Below are positions 53,672-60,479 of a DNA stretch of 64,000 bases, in pieces. Each line of letters starts with the position of its first letter. Position 1 is the stretch's first letter. The notes under the pieces were generated by a model. That model ran no database searches and had not been told where the DNA came from. It was given only the letters and a program-made list of their open reading frames with translations. The stretch lies in the NCBI RefSeq assembly GCF_003233655.1, contig NZ_CP029829.1, forward strand, positions 1,374,978 through 1,438,977, read 5' to 3'. A program made the translations under genes and the position numbers. Origin of the DNA: Azospirillum ramasamyi. Its GTDB lineage: Bacteria; Pseudomonadota; Alphaproteobacteria; Azospirillales; Azospirillaceae.

Positions 53672-53962
53672 CTGCGCACCATGACCGCCGGGGCGGTGGT
53701 GGGGGAGATCGCCCTGGTTCTGGGCCAGACCCGCGGCGCCGCAGTGGTGGTTGAGACCACCTCCATCATCCACCGCCTGATCGCCGCGACCCTGGCCCGG
53801 CTGGAGCGCGAAGCCCCGGAACTGGCGCTGGTCCTGCACCGCATCCTGGCGACGACGCTGGCCCGGAAGGTGACGCAGGCGAACCGGATGATCGAGCAGG
53901 CGGCGGGGCGAGACGGCCGGTCGGCGCCCTGGGGCGGGAATGGAACGTTTGGAACGCCGTGA
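53672..53962 (+). pseudogene. remnant of a SulP-type transporter C-terminus with cyclic-nucleotide-binding domain
   Basis: About 97 codons that read like the end of a cyclic-nucleotide-binding domain attached to SulP-family anion transporters. LRTMTAGAVVGEIALVLGQTRGA (the binding cassette) is followed by ARLEREAPELALVLHRILATTLARKVTQANRMIE. The first half of the domain and the whole transporter are missing. Upstream DNA is different and AT-rich. An ATG at 53516 gives an open frame, but its first 50 residues are not protein-like. It is probably a decayed fragment at the edge of an accessory islet. Confidence 0.6.
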
Positions 53963-54012
53963 ACCGTTTTCCCGACGGCGTTCAAACGTTTCATTCTTTC
54001 ACCGGGGGCCGT

Positions 54013-54750
54013 TCACCGGCGGCGGGTGTAGGGCCCCTCCCCGCCCTGCCGCTCCAACGCCGAACCCAGGTTGGGGTACGGATCGTCGGGATTGAAGGTC
54101 CAGGGATAGACACCCTTGGGGCCCTCGGCCTCCGGCCGGGCGAGGATGGCGGCGATGTCCTCCGGCTCGGGCAGGCGGCGCTCGCGGATCGCGCCGGGAA
54201 CGCTGTCGTCGTCGAAGGCAGGTTCCAGCGCGGCGGACGCCTCGGCGGTCGGCGATTCCGGGACCGTAGGAGACGGGGTGCGGTTGTTCGCGGCGGTCGG
54301 GGCGTTGCCCGTGGCATCGGCGCCGAACTCCTTGAGCAAACCCAGTTTCTCGGCCAGCCAGCGCACGGTACCGGGATCGCCGATGGAGACCAGCCGTTCG
54401 ATCTGCTCCGTCACCAGGGCGCGGAGCGAGGACAGGCGAAGATCCGCCTCCCGGTTCAGCGCCTGCCTCTCCCACCAGACGCGATGGCGGAAGTGCTGCG
54501 AGCCGTAATAGGCCCGCCACAGCGTGGTGCGGCTGCAGCCCATGGCACGCGCGACCTGCTGGAAGGAGGCCCCGCGCGCCAGCATGCCGGCGGCCATGAT
54601 CCACTGTTCCTCGTGAAAGCGCGAACCGGGGACGAGGGAGCCATCGGGCGGGAGCGGCGGCTCCTCCGCCCAGCAGGGGAAGTTGTCGGCGGGGCGGACG
54701 GTGGAGGCGGCTTTGGTGGCGGTTTCGGCGGGGTTCAGACAATCGGGCAT
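54013..54750 (-). CDS. helix-turn-helix protein, possibly phage-derived
   Basis: A 245-residue protein of no firm family. A helix-turn-helix lies at about residues 45-80 (FHEEQWIMAAGMLARGASFQQVARAMGCSRTTLWRAY), like the start of homeodomain-like or phage terminase small-subunit domains. A helical region follows (85-135, LRALVTEQIERL). The C-terminal third is Pro/Glu-rich and disordered-looking. CGGAG lies before ATG 54750. It sits at the left border of an AT-rich islet and may be a prophage or integrative-element remnant. It has normal GC content, unlike the islet beyond it. Confidence 0.6.
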   Translation of the reverse strand: MPDCLNPAETATKAASTVRPADNFPCWAEEPPLPPDGSLVPGSRFHEEQWIMAAGMLARGASFQQVARAMGCSRTTLWRAYYGSQHFRHRVWWERQALNREADLRLSSLRALVTEQIERLVSIGDPGTVRWLAEKLGLLKEFGADATGNAPTAANNRTPSPTVPESPTAEASAALEPAFDDDSVPGAIRERRLPEPEDIAAILARPEAEGPKGVYPWTFNPDDPYPNLGSALERQGGEGPYTRRR

Positions 54751-55380
54751 GGGGGCGGCTCCGGCGTTAGATGGGCGGACGCTCCTATTTCACCGGGAAA
54801 CGCTCAATTTTGATAGGATAAAAATCATATTCTTCGGTGTGGGGCAATCCCACCTCCGCGCCGAGACAGCTTGGGATGGGAGCAGCAGGTGTCACCGCGA
54901 CGGTCAGCCACCGCGACGGTCGGCAGGTGAACCACACTTCCAGGGTGCGTTAATTAAAATTGAAAGTCAGATATGGATGCATCGTATCGCCTGATACATC
55001 TCGTCATAAAACACTCACCACCTCAACGAGCCCGCGACCGAGGAGATCGAGTGCCATCGGAGATAAGAGGAGTATCATCAACGGCAATCGGACAACCAAA
55101 AAGCACGCTCAGAGAGCCGGTCATTATCCGCAAAACCAAGTCAAAGCATACACATGCAATAAGAGGCGACTATACACACCAACTTATCACGCAATTGTGT
55201 TCTTTTACGTTCTAATACAGATGTACACTCACGACTCATTCCAGATGATATATTTGATTCTTTTTGAATCAAACATTTTATTGATAAAAATGGAGAATAG
55301 AACGATCCTTTCCTTGCACCGGGCATCAGCGTCTTGTGTGCGTTGAATTGGCACTAATCATAGAAACCAGGAGCATAGAA
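54751..55380. other. AT-rich intergenic stretch
   Basis: About 630 bp, visibly AT-richer than the rest of the window. It contains the tandem repeat CACCGCGACGGTC (54893-54905 and 54909-54921), a small GTATC-GCCT-GATAC inverted repeat (54984-54997) and several overlapping open frames of low quality (54960-55346) that look like chance. It should include the promoter of the small secreted protein at 55381. The composition suggests foreign DNA. Confidence 0.55.
54893..54921. repeat. two-copy direct repeat, 16-bp period
   Basis: CACCGCGACGGTC occurs twice with a 16-bp period (54893-54905 and 54909-54921); the third copy position is not conserved. A GC-rich island at the edge of AT-rich sequence. 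Confidence 0.6.
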
Positions 55381-55731
55381 ATGCGTTCTTCTTTCAAGGT
55401 TGGCATGATCGGCACCGTTCTGACCGTCGCGGCCTTTGTGGCCGGCGCCGCCCACGCCGACACGGTGGTCATCTCCTCGCACGCCAGCATCGGCGCCCCG
55501 GTGCAGAACCCCTCGTCCAGCATGACCTGGGCGCAGAACCCGACCACGGACAACCTGGCGGTCCAGGTGGCCGGCAAGACCTGCACCCTGGTCAGCTCGG
55601 CCAAGGCCATCGGCGCCACCGGCTGCAACTATGCCCTGAACGTCGGCCCCGATGGCACGATCACCGGCGCGCTGACCGCCGGCAACCCGGGCTGCACCCC
55701 GACCGCCCAGGTCGCCAGCAGCTGCAAGTAA
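55381..55731 (+). CDS. small secreted four-cysteine protein
   Basis: A 116-residue exported protein of no family that I recognise. The signal peptide (residues 1-26) ends AAHA, predicting cleavage before DTVV. The mature part of about 90 residues has four cysteines (C68, C82, C105, C115) that could form two disulfides, and is rich in Thr, Ser, Asn and Gly, with few charges. CAGGAG precedes ATG 55381 at good spacing. The gene is GC-rich, embedded in AT-rich flanks, and is followed by a terminator. It could be a small secreted effector, adhesin or inhibitor. Role unknown. Confidence 0.7.
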   Translation: MRSSFKVGMIGTVLTVAAFVAGAAHADTVVISSHASIGAPVQNPSSSMTWAQNPTTDNLAVQVAGKTCTLVSSAKAIGATGCNYALNVGPDGTITGALTAGNPGCTPTAQVASSCK

Positions 55732-56244
55732 TGCGGCAGACGCATCGGCGGCATGGTTCGCGCCATCGCCGCCGATGACAGTCCGGCAAGCCCCCCCGTC
55801 TTCGCGTTCATCGCCGAGCCGACGCGGAGGGGGGCTTGGCCGGATTTTTGCGTCAGCCGCAGCAAGTGATTACGGTATTTGCCGCTCCCTTGCACCCAGC
55901 CATCCAAGCCATTCTGTTCGGCAAGGCTTTCAGCAGCGTAAATTGCCAGACAAGATCCCTTCGTATTCTTCTGCGTTACAGAGTCCTCTTCGACGCCGAA
56001 CCGGAGGCAATGTCCGCGTGGGCGCATCCGCCCCGCATTCGCCAGCCTGCAGACATGCCATTGGGAGCGTCGAAGCAGCACATACAGGAAGATAATCTAG
56101 AAAGATTATTACATGCAGAAGATACATCTACCCACCAGAACCATCAAAAATATTGCAGAACAACGAAATTTTACAATATAATTGCTAGGCAATGACCTGC
56201 CAAATTCTCCTTAAACCGCATATTTTTCAATCACTATCAACCTT
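55732..56244. other. intergenic region, GC-rich then AT-rich
   Basis: About 513 bp. The first half holds the terminator of the secreted-protein gene. The second (from about 56080) turns AT-rich and leads into the low-GC orphan gene. Short overlapping open frames here have no protein features and are treated as chance. Confidence 0.5.
55783..55849 (+). terminator. intrinsic terminator after the secreted-protein gene
   Basis: CCGGCAAGCCCCCC and GGGGGGCTTGGCCGG pair over about 14 bp with one bulge, around a 32-nt loop that itself can pair internally (CGCG/CGCG). ATTTTT follows the stem. Confidence 0.75.
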
Positions 56245-56892
56245 ATGGTGAGGACGATGCTCGGATCTTTCGGCTCTCTGTTGGGATTCGGAGGGAAAAA
56301 TCTTGTAGTGGCAATTGGAATTGGAGTCACACGCTTAACAGTAGAGAAAATGGATATGGGAGGCGGAAAATCCGTTTCCCTAGACGCAAATCATTGGATG
56401 AATCAAGGGGGAACCTCAGACCAAAAGGTGATATTCGGTGGAGAAATTTCACTATGCAAACTCTATGGAGTAAGTAAGTTTGAAAAATTCGATCAGCCTT
56501 TTTTATTTAAAGATATAGGCAAGAATGACACAATCGTCTTTAATACCCATGGTTGCGCAGGTTTTCTGGATGAATACAACGCATCCCAGCTCCTGGACAG
56601 CATGTTGATGAAGGATTTCAAGTTCTGTAAGGATATACATTTATGGGCCTGCGATGTTGGAAAAGGATATGACTGCTTTGCCCAACATCTGACAGACGAG
56701 ATACATAAAAGACTCAAAATCGAAGTGCCGGTATGTGCTCCGGCCGGCATACTGCAGAGATCGGTCGATGGCAAATTTTCCATTGTTGGTTTTCCAATTG
56801 ATCAGGGATGGACTTGGTTCCATCCATCAACCAAGGGAATAAGCTCCAGCAATTACGTCGGCGCCACCAAATCGCCGCCCCCAAGATCATGA
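56245..56892 (+). CDS. orphan low-GC protein with a clan-CD (caspase-like) His/Cys pattern
   Basis: A 215-residue protein of clearly lower GC content than its neighbours, with no family that I can name. The segment TIVFNTHGCAGF (His102) ends a hydrophobic strand with HG. About 34 residues later KDIHLWACDVGKG (Cys136) has a strand followed by A-C. This is the order and style of caspase-like clan-CD folds (for example CHAT, DUF4347, C80), where His and Cys form the dyad. No signal peptide is evident; the N-terminus is Gly/hydrophobic. ATG 56257 is an alternative start. The peptidase assignment is a hypothesis. Confidence 0.5.
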   Translation: MVRTMLGSFGSLLGFGGKNLVVAIGIGVTRLTVEKMDMGGGKSVSLDANHWMNQGGTSDQKVIFGGEISLCKLYGVSKFEKFDQPFLFKDIGKNDTIVFNTHGCAGFLDEYNASQLLDSMLMKDFKFCKDIHLWACDVGKGYDCFAQHLTDEIHKRLKIEVPVCAPAGILQRSVDGKFSIVGFPIDQGWTWFHPSTKGISSSNYVGATKSPPPRS

Positions 56893-56949
56893 GACTGTCG
56901 AATCCCAAGCATGGACACAGCATGCAGACCAAGCCTTTGAAACGGCTTT

Positions 56950-58140
56950 TCACCTCCCCAACTCCCGCATAGCCCCGTCCAGCCCCTCCAGCGTCAGTGG
57001 GAACATCCGCCCGCCCATCAGGCGCTGGAGCAGGCGGGTGCTTTCCGTGTAGTCCCAGTATTGCGGCGGGGTCGGGTTCAGCCACACCGCCTTGCCGTAG
57101 ACCGACAGCAGGCGCTGCATCCACACATGACCGGCTTCCTCGTTCCAGTGCTCGACGCTGCCGCCGGGGTAGACGATCTCGTAGGGGCTCATGGCGGCGT
57201 CGCCGACGAAGACCAGCTTGTAGTCGGCGGGATAGGTGTGCAGCACGTCCCAGGTGGAGATGCGCTCGGTATGACGGCGCGCGTTGTCGCGCCAGACGCC
57301 TTCATAGACGCAGTTGTGGAAGTAGAAGTGCTCCAGGTGCTTGAATTCGCTGCGCGCGGCGGAGAACAGCTCCTCCACCAGACGGATGTGGTCGTCCATC
57401 GAGCCGCCGACGTCGAGGAACAGCAGCACCTTGATCGTGTTGTGACGCTCCGGCACCATTTTCAGGTCGAGCCAGCCGGCGTTGTTTGCGGTGGCGCGGA
57501 TGGTGCCGGGAAGGTCCAGTTCGCTGGCCGCACCGCTTCTCGCGAACTTGCGCAGGCGGCGCAGGGCCACCTTGATGTTGCGGGTGCCGATCTCAACCCG
57601 GTCGTCCAGATTCCTGAATTCGCGGCGGTCCCACACCTTCACCGCGCGGCGGTGGCGGCTCTCGTGCTGGCCGATGCGGATGCCTTCCGGGTTGTAGCCG
57701 TAGGCGCCGAAGGGCGAGGTGCCGGCGGTGCCGATCCATTTCGATCCGCCCTGGTGCCGGCCCTTCTGCTCGGCCAGGCGCTGGGCCAGCGTCTCCATCA
57801 GCTTGTCCCAGCCGCCGAGCGCCTGTACCTGCGCCTTCTCCTCGTCGGTCAGGAAGCGTTCGGCCAGCTTGCGCAGCCACTCCTCCGGCAGTTCGGTGAC
57901 GGGGACTTCCTCGCCGGATGCCGCCTCGTCGGTCAGGCCCTTGAAGGTGGCGGCGAAGACACGGTCGAAGCGGTCGAGGTTCCGTTCATCCTTAACCAGA
58001 CATGCACGACTGAGGTAATAGAAATCCTCGACGCGGAAGGACGCGGTGCCCTGCTTCATGGCCTCCATGAGCGTCAGGTACTCCGTCAGCGAGACGGGAA
58101 CGCCGGCCTTGCGCAGATCGAAGAAGAAACTCGTGAACAT
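56950..58140 (-). CDS. CoxE-type VWA-domain protein
   Basis: A 396-residue protein with a C-terminal von Willebrand A domain of the CoxE type. The metal-ion-dependent adhesion site appears as LDVGGSMDDH, the DxGGS variant common in this group, followed by FFHNCVYEGVW and VFVGDAAMSPYEI. The N-terminal half (FFFDLRKAGVPVSLTEYLTLMEAM) is the helical part seen in all family members. Such proteins pair with MoxR AAA+ ATPases to insert metal cofactors. No moxR gene is in the window. AAGGACC precedes ATG 58140. It is divergent from the HD gene. Confidence 0.88.
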   Translation of the reverse strand: MFTSFFFDLRKAGVPVSLTEYLTLMEAMKQGTASFRVEDFYYLSRACLVKDERNLDRFDRVFAATFKGLTDEAASGEEVPVTELPEEWLRKLAERFLTDEEKAQVQALGGWDKLMETLAQRLAEQKGRHQGGSKWIGTAGTSPFGAYGYNPEGIRIGQHESRHRRAVKVWDRREFRNLDDRVEIGTRNIKVALRRLRKFARSGAASELDLPGTIRATANNAGWLDLKMVPERHNTIKVLLFLDVGGSMDDHIRLVEELFSAARSEFKHLEHFYFHNCVYEGVWRDNARRHTERISTWDVLHTYPADYKLVFVGDAAMSPYEIVYPGGSVEHWNEEAGHVWMQRLLSVYGKAVWLNPTPPQYWDYTESTRLLQRLMGGRMFPLTLEGLDGAMRELGR

Positions 58141-58201
58141 GAGAGCGGTCCTTCGCACGGTCCTACCAAGCGGAGAGTAATGCCCCAGCCGAGAGAACAC
58201 C

Positions 58202-58783
58202 ATGAGCCTGCCAAACGCTTCACTGCCGAACGCCCCCCTCCTCGATTTCGCGCGGGCGCTGGAATTCGCCGCGCACAAGCACATCGACCAGCGCCGCAAG
58301 GGCGTGCGCGCCGAACCCTACGTCAACCACCTGTCCGAAGTGGCCCTGCTGGTGGCGGAGGCGACGGCGGGCAAGGATCCGGTGGTGGTGATCGCGGCTC
58401 TGCTGCACGACACGCTGGAGGACACCGACGCCAGCTATGAGGAGATCGAACAGCTGTTCGGCGTCGAGGTGGTGCAGGTCGTGGCGGAAACCACCGACGA
58501 CAAGCGCATGTCGAAGGCCGAGCGCAAGCAGCACCAGATCGACGCCGCTCCCCATGCCTCGACTCGGGCGAAGCTGGTGAAGCTGGCCGACAAGGTGTCG
58601 AACCTGCGCTCCATGGCGCACAGCCCGCCCGCCGACTGGCCGCTGTCGCGCAAGGTCGAGTATTTCGAATGGGCCCATGCGGTGGTCGCCGGCCTGCGCG
58701 GCACCGACGCCCGGCTGGAGGCCCTGTTCGACCGCGCCTATCACGACGGGCTGGCCGAGCTGCGCGGGCAGAAGACCGTTTGA
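58202..58783 (+). CDS. HD-domain phosphohydrolase, MESH1/SpoT-hydrolase-like
   Basis: A 193-residue stand-alone hydrolase whose motifs match the RelA/SpoT hydrolase domain: His43 (VNHLSEV), the HD pair at 69-70 in LLHDTLEDT, Glu73/Asp74, and the KLADKVSNL helix. It has no synthetase, TGS or ACT domains, so it resembles the small alarmone hydrolase MESH1. Family members hydrolyse (p)ppGpp or NADPH; which one here is unknown. A SpoT-like full enzyme would be expected elsewhere. It is divergent from the VWA gene and followed by the ccoG promoter region. Confidence 0.85.
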   Translation: MSLPNASLPNAPLLDFARALEFAAHKHIDQRRKGVRAEPYVNHLSEVALLVAEATAGKDPVVVIAALLHDTLEDTDASYEEIEQLFGVEVVQVVAETTDDKRMSKAERKQHQIDAAPHASTRAKLVKLADKVSNLRSMAHSPPADWPLSRKVEYFEWAHAVVAGLRGTDARLEALFDRAYHDGLAELRGQKTV

Positions 58784-58827
58784 GGGGGCCGGCAGGCGCG
58801 GGGCCCGGTGGCTGAAACGCGGCCGGA

Positions 58828-58841
58828 TTGACATTGCGCAA
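58828..58841 (+). promoter_or_regulatory. FixK/FNR-type box upstream of ccoG
   Basis: TTGA-CATTGC-GCAA matches the FixK/FNR-family pattern TTGM-N6-KCAA. It lies about 80 bp before the ccoG start, suggesting induction under low oxygen. Confidence 0.6.
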
Positions 58842-58921
58842 TGCGGCTCCATCACCGAAGTCTTATGGAGAAGGGACGAAGCTGACGCCACCCGTGCCGC
58901 CGACGGCCGAGGAACCACGCC

Positions 58922-60439
58922 ATGTCCCTTCCGCAAGAAGACTCCACCCTCACCCGCCGCCCGGCCCAGGCCGACAAGCCCGCCGCAGCGTCCCACGCCG
59001 AACAGCATGAGGAGCCGGGCCGGCACTGGTTCGTGAACCGGCCGAAGGTCTATGCCGCCGACGTCAAGGGCCGCTTCCGCCAGCTGAAATGGGCGGCGCT
59101 GATCGTGCTTCTGGCGATCTACTACGTCACGCCGTGGATCCGGTGGGAGCGCGGGCCGGGCATCCCGGACCAGGCGGTGCTGATCGACATGGTCGGGCGC
59201 CGCGCCTATTTCCTGTGGATCGAGATCTGGCCGCAGGAGGTCTATTACCTGACCGGCCTGCTGATTCTCGGCACCTTCGGCATCTTCTTCGCCACCACGC
59301 TGGCAGGGCGCATCTGGTGCGGCTACGCCTGCCCGCAGACGGTGTGGACCGACCTGTTCATGTGGGTGGAGCGCAAGATCGAAGGGCCGCGCACCGCCCG
59401 CATCCGGCTGGACAAGGCGCCGATGACCGGGGCCAAGCTGGCGCGCAAGACCGCCAAGCATGCGGCGTGGGTGGCGATCTCGGTGATGACCGGCGGGGCG
59501 TGGGTCTTCTACTTCAACGACGCGCCGACGCTGATGAACGACCTGCTGCATGGGAACATCACCAGCGGCGTCGCCACCTTCATCGCGCTGTTCAGCTTCA
59601 CGACCTATTTCTTCGCCGGCTGGGCGCGCGAGCAGATCTGCATCTATGTCTGCCCGTGGCGCAGCTTCCAGTCGGCGATGGTGGACGAGGACACCTTCCT
59701 GGTCACCTATGAGGACTGGCGCGGCGAGGGCCGCGCGCCGATGCGCAAGTCGCAGAGCTGGGACGACCGCAAGGCGGCGGGGCTGGGCGACTGCATCGAC
59801 TGCAAGCAATGCGTCCATGTCTGCCCGACCGGCACCGACATCCGCGAAGGACAGCAGATCTCCTGCATCGGCTGCGGCCTGTGCGTGGACGCCTGCAACG
59901 ACGTGATGCGGCAGATCGGCCGGCCGCTCGACCTCGTGCGCTTCGACACCCAGTCGAACCAGATCGCCAAGATCGACGGCAAGCCGGAGCGGGTGAAGCT
60001 GGTCCGCGCCCGCACCGTCATCTATTCGCTGATCATGCTGATCGTGGTCTGCGCCATGGCGATCGCGCTGGTGCTGCGACCGACGCTGGACGTCAGCGTG
60101 CTGCGCGACCGGGCGCCGCTGTTCGTGATGCTGTCGGACGGGTCGGTGCAGAACGCCTACACCATCAAGCTGCTGAACAAGACGCACACCGCCCGCAGCT
60201 ATACGGTGACGGTCGAGGGGCTGCCCGACGCGCATCTGGCGGTCGCCGGCTACGACGATGCCGGCAGCGGCGGCAGCGTGACGCTGCAGGCGGAGGCCGA
60301 CTCGGTGGCGACCTACCGGGTGTTCGTGAAGGTGCCGGCGGCGGCGGTGAAGCCGGGCTCGACCGACGTGGCCGTGGTCGCCGAGGATCAGGCGAGCGGC
60401 GAGGTCGGCCGCCATGTCAGCGTGTTCATGGCGCCGTGA
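58922..60439 (+). CDS. ccoG: cytochrome c oxidase accessory protein CcoG (FixG)
   Basis: A 505-residue membrane protein of the CcoG/FixG/RdxA family, needed for copper delivery and assembly of cbb3-type oxidase. About five hydrophobic segments lie in the first 250 and near 360-385. Two ferredoxin-like clusters are seen at about residues 290-335 (CIDCKQCVHVCPTG and CIGCGLCVDACN). A C-terminal immunoglobulin-like domain of about 120 residues follows. GAGGAA precedes ATG 58922. The cbb3 genes (ccoNOQP) and ccoH/I/S are not in this window, so it is detached from its usual cluster. A FixK-type site lies upstream. Confidence 0.93.
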   Translation: MSLPQEDSTLTRRPAQADKPAAASHAEQHEEPGRHWFVNRPKVYAADVKGRFRQLKWAALIVLLAIYYVTPWIRWERGPGIPDQAVLIDMVGRRAYFLWIEIWPQEVYYLTGLLILGTFGIFFATTLAGRIWCGYACPQTVWTDLFMWVERKIEGPRTARIRLDKAPMTGAKLARKTAKHAAWVAISVMTGGAWVFYFNDAPTLMNDLLHGNITSGVATFIALFSFTTYFFAGWAREQICIYVCPWRSFQSAMVDEDTFLVTYEDWRGEGRAPMRKSQSWDDRKAAGLGDCIDCKQCVHVCPTGTDIREGQQISCIGCGLCVDACNDVMRQIGRPLDLVRFDTQSNQIAKIDGKPERVKLVRARTVIYSLIMLIVVCAMAIALVLRPTLDVSVLRDRAPLFVMLSDGSVQNAYTIKLLNKTHTARSYTVTVEGLPDAHLAVAGYDDAGSGGSVTLQAEADSVATYRVFVKVPAAAVKPGSTDVAVVAEDQASGEVGRHVSVFMAP

Positions 60440-60448
60440 GGCAGTGCC

Positions 60449-60477
60449 GCCCTCTCCCGCCTTGGGAGAGGGCTTTT
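60449..60477. terminator. bidirectional intrinsic terminator
   Basis: A perfect 10-bp stem (GCCCTCTCCC / GGGAGAGGGC, 5-nt loop) with TTTT on the right, between the convergent ccoG and glnD genes, 10 bp after ccoG and a few bases before the glnD end. Confidence 0.85.
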
Positions 60478-60479
60478 CC

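Noticed and set aside
54960..55346. Open frame of 128 codons in the AT-rich stretch
   Set aside because: Overlaps another open frame, has no ribosome site, odd residue composition and no family features; AT-rich DNA gives long frames only weakly, but protein content looks random.
55836..56195. Open frame of 119 codons after the secreted-protein gene
   Set aside because: Runs through the terminator of the preceding gene and has no ribosome site or protein-like pattern.
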